Assembly: GCA_963741985.1 (NCBI GenBank)
Contig: CAVUKD010000002.1
Span: forward strand, 2,070,454 to 2,134,453
Direction: 5' to 3'
Origin: Cryomorpha sp963741985
GTDB lineage: Bacteria; Bacteroidota; Bacteroidia; Flavobacteriales_D; Cryomorphaceae
Length of the DNA stretch: 64,000 nucleotides
Shown here: positions 37,817 to 47,407 of the stretch, piece by piece
Layout of the letters: the number at the start of each line of letters is the position of its first letter
How positions within the stretch are numbered: position 1 is the first letter of the stretch
The notes under the pieces: model-generated
Databases searched by the model: none
Seen by the model: only the letters and a program-made list of their open reading frames with translations
What the model was told of the DNA's origin: nothing
Program-made: the position numbers and the translations under genes

Positions 37817-39108
37817 GAGTATGTTCATTTAACTGTGTCAATTTACTAATTTTAATAAATATGACACATGAAAAAAGTAGAGCCTAAATTTGATTTTGAA
37901 GCCTTCGCCCGGGAGGCAGCTGAACAGCTAAAATCGGGTAAACCAATGGTTGGTATGGAAGGTGTTTTTACGCCTTTACTGAAACGTATAATCGAATCAG
38001 CCATGGAAGGTGAGTTGGATAATCATCTGACTGACACACGAAAAGTATCGAAGAATAGACGCAACGGGAAAGGGGCAAAAAATCTTCAAAGCCCTTTGGG
38101 GGGCTTTGAGATTTTAGCCCCGCGAGATCGTAACGGCAGCTTTGAGCCACAGATTGTCCAAAAGCGTCAACATAAGATCACCTCTGATATAGACAACCAG
38201 ATCATAGCTCTGTATGGCCGTGGGATGAGCTATAGCGACATTCAACAGCAATTAAAAGAGATGTATGGATTAGAGATATCAGATGGTACGCTTTCAGCCA
38301 TCACTGACCGAGTTCTCCCAGCAATTAAGGACTGGCAGAACCGTGCGTTGGAAAGCCTCTATCCGGTTATCTGGCTGGATGCAATCCATTTTAAAGTACG
38401 TGAAGCCGGAGTGGTACAAACCAAAGCTGTTTACAATATATTGGGTGTAAACATCGAAGGTGAAAAGGAGGTAATAGGGATTTATTTTGGGGATCACGAA
38501 TCGAGTAAATTCTGGCGCTCCGTGCTTTATGAACTGCAAATGCGGGGAGTAAAAGATATACTCGTAGCGTGTATAGATAACTTGAGTGGCTTTGCCGACG
38601 CAATAGAAGATACCTTCCCTCAGACCGATGTACAGCTCTGCCTGGTGCATCAAATGCGCAATTCTATGAAGTATATGTCCGATAAGGATATCAAGCCGAT
38701 GGTACGCGATCTGAAGAAGATATACAAAGCCACGAATGCAGATATGGCCTTGCACTATTTGCAAGAAGCAGAAGAGCAATGGGGAGATAAATACAAAGTG
38801 ATATTTAAGAGCTGGCACCGGAATTGGGACAGGCTTACAAACTTCTATAAATACCCGCCAGCACTACGTAGATTGATTTACACCACTAATCCAATAGAGA
38901 GCTACCACCGAATGGTACGGAAGGTAACTAAAACAAAAGGTGCATTCAATTCAGAAAATGCAATCCTAAAACAGATATATTTGGCTACTGTTAATGCACA
39001 AACCAGATGGAATGGATCCATATTCGGATGGACATCAATCAGGCGTGATCTTCACGAGTATTTTGAAGAACGGTTTTTAACAGATGACACAGTTAATTGA
39101 GCACTCCC
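37817..39108 (+). mobile_element. IS256-family insertion sequence (1,292 bp) with 8-bp target duplication
   Basis: Terminal inverted repeats are 24 bases: left 37817-37840 (GAGTATGTTCATTTAACTGT...) and right 39085-39108, matching at 19 of 24 positions. The direct repeat TGTTTGGT occurs at 37809-37816 and 39109-39116. Removing the element and one copy restores a 207-bp repeat unit equal in length to its neighbours, so the insertion history is clear. One complete transposase gene lies inside. The short age implied by the intact duplication is consistent with recent movement. Confidence 0.93.
37868..39100 (+). CDS. IS256-family (mutator-type) transposase
   Basis: 410 residues, normal for the family and uninterrupted. 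The DDE residues can be seen: WLDAIHFKV (Asp ~170), ACIDNLSGFADAI (Asp ~236) and TNPIESYHRMVRKVTKTKGAF (Glu ~343). The CLVHQMRNS (C/D..H) motif lies between the second Asp and the Glu, as in other mutator-type enzymes. The N-terminus (MEGVFTPLLKRIIESAMEGELDNHL) is also typical. It catalyses cut-and-paste or copy-out transposition through a circular intermediate in related elements. Confidence 0.96.
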   Translation: MKKVEPKFDFEAFAREAAEQLKSGKPMVGMEGVFTPLLKRIIESAMEGELDNHLTDTRKVSKNRRNGKGAKNLQSPLGGFEILAPRDRNGSFEPQIVQKRQHKITSDIDNQIIALYGRGMSYSDIQQQLKEMYGLEISDGTLSAITDRVLPAIKDWQNRALESLYPVIWLDAIHFKVREAGVVQTKAVYNILGVNIEGEKEVIGIYFGDHESSKFWRSVLYELQMRGVKDILVACIDNLSGFADAIEDTFPQTDVQLCLVHQMRNSMKYMSDKDIKPMVRDLKKIYKATNADMALHYLQEAEEQWGDKYKVIFKSWHRNWDRLTNFYKYPPALRRLIYTTNPIESYHRMVRKVTKTKGAFNSENAILKQIYLATVNAQTRWNGSIFGWTSIRRDLHEYFEERFLTDDTVN

Positions 39109-39576
39109 TGTTTGGTTTCTTTATGGGCGTGTAAGTGGGTGTATTCACGTATCAGCATATTCACGTATCAGCCAATTCACGAATAACCTTATTCACGTAT
39201 GAACATATCTACAAATTCCCTCCCACACACGTCGTCCTCCCCCTTTGGAGGGGGATAAAGGGGGAGGATTTGGGGAGGCATCTGGGAGGATTTCTCTTTT
39301 TGGGGGTGATTTGGGTGTTTGGTTTCTTTATGGGCGGGTAAGTGGGTGTATTCACGTATCAGCATATTCACGTATCGGCCAATTCACGAATAACCTTATT
39401 CATGTATGAACATATCTACAAATTCCCTCCCACACACGTCGTCCTCCCCCTTTGGAGGGGGATAAAGGGGGAGGATTTGGGTAGGCATCTGGGGGGATTT
39501 GTTTTTTTGGGGGTGATTTGGGTGTTTGGTTTCTTTGATTTGCGAGAGGACCACCATTGCACGCAGCGGTTATGCC

Positions 39577-39606
39577 TTGCCTTAATTATCCAAATTTCTA
39601 CCTTTG
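39577..39606 (+). promoter_or_regulatory. aroA promoter, TTG-N19-TACCTTTG
   Basis: TTG at 39577-39579 and TACCTTTG at 39599-39606 are exactly 19 bases apart and match the Bacteroidota consensus fully. The expected start of transcription (~39612) leaves a leader of about 80 bases before ATG 39691 and rules out the longer frame starting at 39604. Confidence 0.7.
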
Positions 39607-39690
39607 GCAACGCCCGCCATCCTGTGGGCGCAAAAAGTAAAGCGTGGTATAAAGCCATACGTCAGACAGGCTCCCTCCAAAAAAACAAAC

Positions 39691-41040
39691 ATGCCTAAAA
39701 CACTTCTCTCTATAACTTCCATCACTGCGCTGCCTGCCGGGTCCTCAGAGGCTGGGGGCCGGCGGGCTCGATTTATCACCCTTCCCGCTTCAAAGAGCAT
39801 CAGCAATCGCCTGCTCATTATGCAGGCCCTTTCGGGAAATGAAATAACGATCGACAACCAAAGCACCGCCGACGACACCAATTTACTGGTGGGCGCCCTC
39901 GCGACAACCACCGGCGAGATACACCTCGGCAACGCCGGTACAGCCTTGCGTTTTGCCACCGCCTGGGCTGCCATTACCCCCGGCGAAAGAATCCTCACCG
40001 GCACCGAAAGGCTCTGCAACCGTCCCCTCAAGCCCCTCATCGACTGCCTGCGTCAATGCGGTGCCGATATAACCTGCCTCGAACGCGAAGGCTATGCACC
40101 CATTCGCATTCGCGGAAAGCAACTCAACGGAACCACCCTCCATATCGACGGATCTGAAAGCAGCCAATTTCTCACGGCCATGCTTCTCGTGGCGCCCTAT
40201 TTCGAAGGCACCACGCGCTTCTCCCTCGACCCCGCGCAAGTATCTCTTCCTTATATCCAAATGACCGCGACTCTCATGGAGCGCGGCGGTGCCGACATTC
40301 GCACCGAGGCAGATTCTATCACGATCACTCCCGGCGCTTACACTGAGGCATCCTTCACCGTAGAACCCGACTGGAGCGCCGCCTCCTATTTTTATCTCTT
40401 CGCCCTTTTCAGGCCCGATATCTCCATCATTCTGGAGGGCCTTACGGCAAAAAGCGTTCAAGGCGACAAGGTTACGCGCACGCTCTTTGCAAGTCTGGGC
40501 ATCTACACCGAATTCACCAACCGCGGAGCCCGGCTTGAAAACCGAAACGTATCGACCGACGGCCTTCAGACATTCTCGCCAGACCAGCCTCTTGCAGCGG
40601 CTGATAAGCAAGAAACGCGTTTCGTAGATACCGCGGCCATCGACTGCCTCACCTTCCCCGACCTCGCCCAAACCCTTGCCACGGCTGCCTGCGGACTCAA
40701 CACATCCATGCGCCTAAACGGCCTACAAACGCTCCGTCTAAAAGAAACCGACCGCATAACCGCCCTCGCCACCGAACTTCAAAAATGCGGCACCCCCTGC
40801 ACAGCCGGTGCCGACTATCTCGAAATTCATCCCTTTCAACCCGCCCGCCATCGGGCACTCTCTGACACCCCCGAAATAGCCACATACTCCGACCACCGCA
40901 TGGCCATGGCCTTCGCGCCGCTGGCTGCCGTATTTGGCGAAATAATCATCGAAAACCCCGATGTAGTGACCAAATCCTTCCCGAACTTCTGGCAGGAAGT
41001 CAAAAAACTGGGCTTCACACTGTCGGAATTCCAGGGATAG
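39691..41040 (+). CDS. aroA: 3-phosphoshikimate 1-carboxyvinyltransferase (EPSP synthase)
   Basis: 449 residues from ATG 39691. Shikimate-pathway step six: shikimate-3-phosphate plus PEP to EPSP. LPASKSISNRLLIM binds both substrates, LGNAGTALRF is the PEP loop (usually LGNAGT), and HRMAMAFAPLA near the C-terminus is the second conserved loop. A short arginine- and glycine-rich insert (SSEAGGRRAR) precedes the first loop; it may alter the N-terminus but the fold looks complete. A full-consensus promoter lies upstream, so it is transcribed apart from aroB. Confidence 0.95.
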   Translation: MPKTLLSITSITALPAGSSEAGGRRARFITLPASKSISNRLLIMQALSGNEITIDNQSTADDTNLLVGALATTTGEIHLGNAGTALRFATAWAAITPGERILTGTERLCNRPLKPLIDCLRQCGADITCLEREGYAPIRIRGKQLNGTTLHIDGSESSQFLTAMLLVAPYFEGTTRFSLDPAQVSLPYIQMTATLMERGGADIRTEADSITITPGAYTEASFTVEPDWSAASYFYLFALFRPDISIILEGLTAKSVQGDKVTRTLFASLGIYTEFTNRGARLENRNVSTDGLQTFSPDQPLAAADKQETRFVDTAAIDCLTFPDLAQTLATAACGLNTSMRLNGLQTLRLKETDRITALATELQKCGTPCTAGADYLEIHPFQPARHRALSDTPEIATYSDHRMAMAFAPLAAVFGEIIIENPDVVTKSFPNFWQEVKKLGFTLSEFQG

Positions 41041-41287
41041 TCTATTTGTGTTGGATTCTACTGCTCATACGCTGCGGTAGATAATTGATCGTTTTCGCGG
41101 CGAGATTCTGTTAAAGGTCAATCGTCGGAAAAGGACCTCACACACTCGAAACTTTCTTGTGATCCGCGAGCCGCGCCCCTCAGCGGGTGCGGCAGTGTTA
41201 ATTCTCCTCCCATAAATCTAATCTGCTCTGCCAGCCGTAACTAAAACAGGAGGCATAAAAATATTTGTTTAATTAAAACCAAATAGC

Positions 41288-42022
41288 ATGAACAAGAATG
41301 AAATCAAGGTGCACGCACCTAAAGAACTAAAGGGTCGCAACAGACGACAGTTTCTGCAACTTAGCGGAATGGCAGTTGTCGGCGCGGGCTTATTATTTGC
41401 TTGTAAAAAGGACGACGAAGAATCGCCGATGAACACTCCCGGCGTATTCGATCTGGGCGCCGACGATCTGGGCATATTGAATTATGCTTTTGCACTTGAG
41501 CAACTCGAGGCTGCTTTTTACACGAAAGTGGTAAATAATTTCTACCCGGGCATTTCAGATGAGGAGGAACAAGTTTTGACGGATCTGTATTACCACGAGA
41601 CCATCCACCGCGACTTTTATGCGGCAGCATTGGCAACAGTAGCTTCAAGCGATAAAATAACACCCACTTTGTCTTTCGATTTCAATTCCATCGACTTCAA
41701 TAACAGAGATATGGTTTTGGCTACAGCCAAAGTACTCGAAGATACCGGCGTGAAAGCTTACAACGGTGCAGGTCAATATTTAACGAATCCGGAGTATCTG
41801 GTAATTGCCGGAAAAATAGTTTCGGTAGAGGCGCGACACGCCGCGGCTATCGCAACCCTTATCAACCCGGGCTCGGCAGATTTTGCCGGCGACGATATCC
41901 TGGTAGATTTGGGGGGTGCCGGAATTGCCTTCGACGGTGCACTTAAGCCATCAGAGATTTTGCAGGCCGTAGGTGATACGGGTTTTATAACCACAAAATT
42001 TACCGCGAACAGCCTCGCATAA
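41288..42022 (+). CDS. Ferritin-like domain protein with Tat/lipobox leader
   Basis: 244 residues. The leader NRRQFLQLSGMAVVGAGLLFAC combines a twin-arginine motif (RRQFL) with a lipobox ending in Cys39 or so, pointing to Tat export and lipid anchoring. Residues ~60-200 form a ferritin-like four-helix domain (LNYAFALEQLEAAFYTKVV, YYHETIHRDFYAAAL, KVLEDTGVKAYNGAGQYL, VEARHAAAIATLI) with repeated E..H metal ligands. The family includes desiccation-related plant proteins; function in bacteria is unknown. It pairs with the next gene, 37 bases downstream. Confidence 0.88.
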   Translation: MNKNEIKVHAPKELKGRNRRQFLQLSGMAVVGAGLLFACKKDDEESPMNTPGVFDLGADDLGILNYAFALEQLEAAFYTKVVNNFYPGISDEEEQVLTDLYYHETIHRDFYAAALATVASSDKITPTLSFDFNSIDFNNRDMVLATAKVLEDTGVKAYNGAGQYLTNPEYLVIAGKIVSVEARHAAAIATLINPGSADFAGDDILVDLGGAGIAFDGALKPSEILQAVGDTGFITTKFTANSLA

Positions 42023-42059
42023 AAAAAACCGGATTCTTAACTTCTAAAAAATTATTGAC

Positions 42060-42896
42060 ATGGACATTTTAAAATTATTAAACGACTTCAGTTCGGAGAA
42101 TTTGCTCAATGAGAAATCCTCGCGAAGAGACAGTTTTCAAACTTTCAAATCCTTGGGTAAATCAGCTGCAATGGCTGCCATACCTTTTGGGATGGCGACC
42201 TTGATGCCGAAGAGAACTTTTGCCCAGATGGGTGGGGGCGATCCAATCCCGGCACTGCAGCTTGCGCTTACCCTTGAGTACCTCGAAGCAGCCTTTTACA
42301 ATAAAGGAATGATGAGCGGAGGTATCGTGGAACAAGAAGGCAATGCCCGCACGATGAATGTTTACACCCAAATAGCGAAACACGAAAATGCGCACGTAGC
42401 CTTCCTACAGGCAGGTCTTGGAGGCGACTCGATCGACTCTCCGGAATTTGATTTTACCGCAGGAGGTTTATTCGATCCTTTTAATGAAGATTCCACTGTG
42501 CCGGCGGCCACGTCGTACGCACAGTTTCTCGCCATCTCGCAGGCACTCGAAGATACGGGAGTGCGCGCTTACAAGGGGCAGGCAGGAAATCTAATCGGCA
42601 CGCCATTTCTCACACCTGCTTTGCAGATTCACTCTGTAGAAGCACGACATGCATCAGAAGTACGTCGCATAAGGGAATTGAAAGGTTGGATCACCCGCGA
42701 CGAGCGCGGCGCAGGAATGCCTGAACAAACACAGGCCGTGTACATGGGTGAAGAGAACGTCATCCAACTGGGGGCGAATGTTTCCAGCTTTGCACCCGAC
42801 GGTTCAGATGCCCTTGATGCGGCTTCCGAGTCATACGACGAAACCATAACCGGCGATCAGGCCGTAGCCATTGCCAGCCTCTTCATTGTGGGTTAA
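42060..42896 (+). CDS. Ferritin-like domain protein, exported
   Basis: 278 residues, paralogous to the preceding gene: LQLALTLEYLEAAFYNKGMM, IAKHENAHVAFLQAGL, QALEDTGVRAYKGQAGNLIG and IHSVEARHASEVRRIRELKGW. The N-terminal 55 residues (SSRRDSFQTFKSLGKSAAMAAIPFGMATLMPKRTFAQ) look like a long Tat-type leader (SRRDSF) cleaved at FAQ, without a lipobox. So one partner is probably lipid-anchored and the other soluble in the periplasm. The pair ends with a terminator at 42917-42960. Confidence 0.88.
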   Translation: MDILKLLNDFSSENLLNEKSSRRDSFQTFKSLGKSAAMAAIPFGMATLMPKRTFAQMGGGDPIPALQLALTLEYLEAAFYNKGMMSGGIVEQEGNARTMNVYTQIAKHENAHVAFLQAGLGGDSIDSPEFDFTAGGLFDPFNEDSTVPAATSYAQFLAISQALEDTGVRAYKGQAGNLIGTPFLTPALQIHSVEARHASEVRRIRELKGWITRDERGAGMPEQTQAVYMGEENVIQLGANVSSFAPDGSDALDAASESYDETITGDQAVAIASLFIVG

Positions 42897-42916
42897 TATT
42901 TCTATCAAACAGAACG

Positions 42917-42960
42917 ATCCCGCCTCACACGAATATGCGTGCGATGGCGGGATTTTTTTT
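42917..42960 (+). terminator. Terminator after the ferritin-like pair
   Basis: ATCCCGCC (42917-42924) pairs with GGCGGGAT (42946-42953), with inner CACACGAATATGCGTGCG symmetry, followed by T8. Confidence 0.9.
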
Positions 42961-43080
42961 TGGCAATAAATTTTGGTATTGGGTGATTTGCACAGGTGGA
43001 GGCGTTGCATGCAATGCCTTTGCAATATTTTCTCCAAAAATAAATTAGCCCCCTCCCTCCAAAACATTAATTTTGTACCA

Positions 43081-45405
43081 ATGGATTATTTGGAACAATT
43101 AAACCCCGACCAGCGAGCTGCTGTGGAGCAAACTGAAGGGCCATGCATGGTCATTGCCGGTGCCGGTTCGGGAAAAACCCGCGTACTCACCTACCGCATT
43201 GCACACCTCATAAACAAAGGGGTTGACCCATTCAATATTCTTTCGCTCACCTTTACCAACAAGGCCGCACGCGAAATGAAACTGCGTATTGCAACGGTAA
43301 TTGGGGGTACCGAAGCCCGCAATATATGGATGGGCACTTTCCACAGTATCTTCGCCCGCATCCTGCGCGTAGAAGCCGAAAAACTAAATTATCCTTCCAA
43401 CTTTTCCATTTACGATTCAGCCGATAGCAAGAGCTTGCTCAAGAGCATTGTCAAAGAAATGGCACTGGATGATAAATTGTACAAAGTAGGATTTGTCCAG
43501 AGCCGCATTTCCAAGGCAAAAAACAATCTGATATCTCCCCGGGCTTACCGCGAAAACCCTGAGGTGATGAGCGACGACGAGATCAGCGGCCGCGGAAAAC
43601 TGGTAGAGATTTACAACGAATACAATAAGCGGCTCTTCAAAGCGAGCGCCATGGATTTTGACGATCTCCTTTACAAAACCAACGTCCTCCTTCGCGATTT
43701 TCCGGAAGTGCTGCACAAGTACCAGCACAAGTTTAAATACCTGCTCGTGGATGAGTACCAGGATACCAATTTCAGCCAATACCTGATTGTGAAGAAATTG
43801 GCCGCTCTGAACGAAAACCTGTGTGTAGTCGGCGACGATGCCCAGAGCATCTACAGCTTCCGTGGCGCCAATATCCAGAACATACTCAATTTCAAAAACG
43901 ATTACCCCGACTACAAGCTTTTCAAACTCGAGCAGAACTACCGGTCTACGAAAACGATTGTTGCTGCTGCGAACAGTGTCATTGGCAAAAACAAAGATCA
44001 GATAAAGAAGAAAGTCTGGACGGACAATGAAGGCGGAGAGGTAATCCGGGTGAATCGTTCGCTTTCAGATAATGACGAAGGTTTTTTTGTTGCCAATGAC
44101 ATTTTTCAGGAACGGGCAAATAAGCAGCTTTCGAATAAGAGTTTTGCCATTCTCTACCGCACCAATTCGCAGAGTCGCTCCATGGAGGAGGCCCTTCGTA
44201 AGCTCAACATTCCTTACCGAATATACGGCGGACTTTCTTTCTACCAGCGCAAGGAGGTGAAGGATCTGATCGCTTATTTTCGCCTTACGGCAAACCCCAA
44301 CGACGAAGAATCCCTCAAGCGCGTAATCAACTATCCTGCGCGTGGCATAGGCAAAACCACGCTAGAGAAAATGACCATCCTCGCCGCCAGGGCAGGAGTG
44401 AGTCTGTGGGAAGTAATAACCGCTCATCTGAATCATCTTGGTGTAAATGGGGGCACCCACAAGCGGCTGGAAGATTTCGCCACCATGATTGAAAGTTTCC
44501 GCGCACAGCTCGACACGCTCGACGCCTTCAGCATGGCCGAGCACATCGCCAAATCGACCGGCCTGATGCGCGAGCTCTACGCCGACAAAACCCCCGAAGG
44601 ACTTACCCGCTATGAGAATATACAGGAATTGCTCAACGGGATAAGAGAATTTGCGGAAAGCGACCTCCCCGAATTTGAGGGAAAGAAACCTGTTCTCTCC
44701 GACTTTTTGGTCGATGTAGCGCTCCTCACCGATGCCGACCAGACCGACGATGATGACAATAAGGTAAACCTGATGACGATCCACGCCTCCAAGGGGTTGG
44801 AATTTCCCCACGTTTATATTGTAGGGATGGAAGAAAATCTATTTCCTTCGCAGCTCTCCCTGAGCGATCGGAGCGAACTCGAAGAGGAACGGCGCCTATT
44901 TTATGTAGCCTTGACGCGTGCTGAGAGTAGGGCCACCCTGACTTACGCGATGTCGCGGTACCGGTATGGGACGCTGAATCACAGCGAGCCGAGCCGGTTT
45001 ATTGAGGAGATAGATGCAGAATTTATCGACACTCCCGAGCAACTCCACAATCCGTATGAGGAGCGCGACTCCGGTTTTGGAGCCACGCCCTGGAAGGGAA
45101 TGGGCAGCAATTCGGGCAGCAGGAATTTCCAACGGAAGGAGTCGCCGTCGAGGGCACAGACTCCACCGCCCGAGGTTCCGAGGAATTTAAAACGCGTAAA
45201 CCAGGTACCAACCGGCAACGGGGTTCAAGCCACTGCGCCGGGGAGCGTAGTAGCCGGCACGCAAGTGATGCACGAAAAATTTGGCAAGGGCAAAGTCCTC
45301 AACGTAGAAGGCAGTACCCCCAACGAAAAAGCCACCGTTTTCTTCCCTTCGGTTGGACAGAAGCAATTGCTTTTAAAATTCGCCAAGCTCACGCTTTTGG
45401 AATGA
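43081..45405 (+). CDS. UvrD/PcrA-type ATP-dependent DNA helicase
   Basis: 774 residues from ATG 43081, chosen because the family begins MDYLEQLNPDQRAAVEQTEGP; upstream codons lack homology. All SF1A motifs are present: Walker A AGAGSGKT (26-33), Ia LTFTNKAAREM, motif II LLVDEYQDTN, III VGDDAQSIYSFRGA, IV LEQNYRST, V LMTIHASKGLEFPHVYIVG, VI RRLFYVALTRA. The C-terminal tail ends in a PcrA-type Tudor-like domain (TQVMHEKFGKGKVLNVEG). It unwinds DNA 3'-5' in repair and replication restart. A TAATTTTG box at 43068-43075 sits just before the start. Confidence 0.95.
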   Translation: MDYLEQLNPDQRAAVEQTEGPCMVIAGAGSGKTRVLTYRIAHLINKGVDPFNILSLTFTNKAAREMKLRIATVIGGTEARNIWMGTFHSIFARILRVEAEKLNYPSNFSIYDSADSKSLLKSIVKEMALDDKLYKVGFVQSRISKAKNNLISPRAYRENPEVMSDDEISGRGKLVEIYNEYNKRLFKASAMDFDDLLYKTNVLLRDFPEVLHKYQHKFKYLLVDEYQDTNFSQYLIVKKLAALNENLCVVGDDAQSIYSFRGANIQNILNFKNDYPDYKLFKLEQNYRSTKTIVAAANSVIGKNKDQIKKKVWTDNEGGEVIRVNRSLSDNDEGFFVANDIFQERANKQLSNKSFAILYRTNSQSRSMEEALRKLNIPYRIYGGLSFYQRKEVKDLIAYFRLTANPNDEESLKRVINYPARGIGKTTLEKMTILAARAGVSLWEVITAHLNHLGVNGGTHKRLEDFATMIESFRAQLDTLDAFSMAEHIAKSTGLMRELYADKTPEGLTRYENIQELLNGIREFAESDLPEFEGKKPVLSDFLVDVALLTDADQTDDDDNKVNLMTIHASKGLEFPHVYIVGMEENLFPSQLSLSDRSELEEERRLFYVALTRAESRATLTYAMSRYRYGTLNHSEPSRFIEEIDAEFIDTPEQLHNPYEERDSGFGATPWKGMGSNSGSRNFQRKESPSRAQTPPPEVPRNLKRVNQVPTGNGVQATAPGSVVAGTQVMHEKFGKGKVLNVEGSTPNEKATVFFPSVGQKQLLLKFAKLTLLE

Positions 45406-45639
45406 GTGGTGAATTCAAAGGGGTTCGATTTGCGGATATGTTGATGCTTGGATAGGCCCATTTGCTTTCTTAATCGAGAAAAGGCAGAGGTTGACGTTTG
45501 TGGGAGTGGCGGGCAGGAAGAGTCGCGAGTCGCGAGAGGGTGCGCCTCCAGGGAAGAGGACGCAGCATTACAACTAAGTGAAACGTTCTCACGCAGCGGA
45601 CCCTGAAACAACCCTGAAACAGGTTGGGGGAATGTGTGC

Positions 45640-47275
45640 TATAGGAACCCGGCAAGATGCCGGATGAATAGTCCCTCGCGAGACGCGAGCGACAGTGTGC
45701 CCACGCTCGCGTCTCGCGAGGGTGTTTTCTTCTGGCGTCCCGCCAGGTTTTTCTCCCAATAGGAAGCTTTAGGACAATTGAGCCCCGGATTGCTATGAAC
45801 ATTTTACAACCTTAACCCAGCAAGATGCCGGATGAATAGTCCCTCGCGAGACGCGAGCGACAGTGTGCCCACGCTCGCGTCTCGCGAGGGTGTTTTCTTC
45901 TGGCGTCCCGCCAGGTTTTTCTCCCAATAGGAAGCTTTAGGACAATTGAGCCCCGGATTGCTATGAACATTTTACAACCTTAACCCGGCAAGATGCCGGA
46001 TGAATAGTCCCTCGCGAGACGCGAGCGACGGCCGTCGGTTGAAGCACCCTGAAGGGGTGCCATATTTTTAGCCCCGGGTAAGGCGTCAGCCGCAGCCCGG
46101 GGCTTTTGCCGGACTCTGGGGTCGCGGGTGAATGATTTTGAGGGGAGACGGAAGGTTGTACTCCCGCGGGTAAATGCAGCGCAGAAAGGCGCAGGGTGAA
46201 TACCCAGCGCAGCAAGAGACGCAATATTATAAATGCAGCGCAGCGGGTTTTTGATTGGAGAAGCGCTATAGGAACCCGGCAAGATGCCGGATGAATAGTC
46301 CCTCGCGAGACGCGAGCGACAGTGTGCCCACGCTCGCGTCTCGCGAGGGTGTTTTCTTCTGGCGTCCCGCCAGGTTTTTCTCCCAATAGGAAGCTTTAGG
46401 ACAATTGAGCCCCGGATTGCTATGAACATTTTACAACCTTAACCCGGCAAGATGCCGGATGAATAGTCCCTCGCGAGACGCGAGCGACGGCCGTTGGTTG
46501 AAGCACCCTGAAGGGGTGCAATATTTTTAGCCCCGGGTAAGGCGTCAGCCGCAGCCCGGGGGTTATTGCCGGACTCTGGGTTCGCGGGTGAATGATTTTG
46601 AGGGGAGATGGAAGGTTGTACTCCCGCGGGTAAATGCAGCGCAGAAAGGCGCAGGGTGAATACCCAGCGCAGCAAGAGACGCAATATTGTAAATGCAGCG
46701 TAGCGGGTTTTTGATTGGAGAAGCGCTATAAGAACCCGGCAAGATGCCGGATGAATAGTCCCTCGCGAGACGCGAGCGACAGTGTGCCCACGCTCGCGTC
46801 TCGCGAGGGTGTTTTCTTCTGGCGTCCCGCCAGGTTTTTCTCCCAATAGGAAGCTTTAGGACAATTGAGCCCCGGATTGCTATGAACATTTTACAACCTT
46901 AACCCGGCAAGATGCCGGATGAATAGTCCCTCGCGAGACGCGAGCGACGGCCCTTGGTTGAAGCACCCTGAAGGGGTGCCATATTTTTAGCCCCGAGTAA
47001 GGCGTCAGCCGCAGCCCGGGGTTTTTGCCGGACTCTCCGCCCACGCTCGCGTCTCGCGAGGGTGTTTTCATCTGGCGTCTCGCCAGGTATTTCCCACGCG
47101 AGAATAGACAACGGGCAATTACTCCCTACGGTCGTGAAGTCACTTCGCTCAGTTGGCAATGGGCAATTACTCCCTACGGTCGTGAAGTCACTTCGCTCAG
47201 TTGACAATAGGCAATGGCAATATCCGTCCATCCGCCCACGGTAACCCTCCATGCCTGCGGCTTGATCTTTAACTT
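45640..47275. repeat. Hairpin mosaic array, left block
   Basis: Seven copies of an ~50-bp core module (GGAACCCGGCAAGATGCCGG ... CCCTCGCGAGACGCGAGCG) start near 45644, 45813, 45983, 46271, 46441, 46731 and 46901. Steps of ~170 bp contain module 'b' (CTCGCGTCTCGCGAGGGTG, CTGGCGTCCCGCCAGG); steps of ~290 bp contain module 'g' (GCACCCTGAAGGGGTGC, a CCCCGGG/CCCGGGG hairpin, GCAGCGCAGAAAGGCGCAG). The block ends in module 'e' (47037-47275). Reading frames on the minus strand only reflect the lack of stops in the modules. The preceding 45406-45639 stretch has no gene. Confidence 0.9.
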
Positions 47276-47321
47276 ACAGCTTAAGGCTTGTAACTTGCAG
47301 CTAAAAAAAACGCGTATAAGA

Positions 47322-47349
47322 AAACCCCGCAGTCCATCCTGCGGGGTTT
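47322..47349 (-). terminator. Terminator of the FN3 gene
   Basis: AAACCCCGCAG (47322-47332) and CTGCGGGGTTT (47339-47349) make an 11-base stem with a 6-base loop, flanked by A/T runs. It lies 58 bases beyond the stop of the minus-strand FN3 gene. Confidence 0.75.
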
Positions 47350-47407
47350 CTTTACCTCTCCATTTTCGCGACAAGCGCCTGAACCTGTCGGTTGTCAGCT
47401 ACCTTTG

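Larger units (their letters stand above)
37042..39540 (+). repeat. 207-bp tandem repeat (3.3 copies) interrupted by DUF559 gene and IS256 element
   Basis: Units begin at GGCATCTGGG: copy A 37042-37248, copy B 37770-39276 (207 bp once the IS and one target copy are removed), copy C 39277-39483, and a partial copy from 39484 to about 39537. Each unit holds quasi-repeats built on TATTCACGTATCAGC and ends in a hairpin formed by CCTCCCCCTTT and GGGGGATAAAGGGGGAGGA. A 521-bp DUF559 block sits between A and B, and an IS256-family element sits inside B. No coding function is assigned to the repeat itself. Confidence 0.85.

Noticed and set aside
39604..39690. Longer N-terminus for aroA starting at 39604.
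   Set aside because: The extra residues overlap a full-consensus promoter and lack homology; ATG 39691 is the better start.
42973..43080. Extended helicase start at 42973.
   Set aside because: The added residues derive from the terminator-to-promoter gap and the family begins at MDYLEQLNPDQ.
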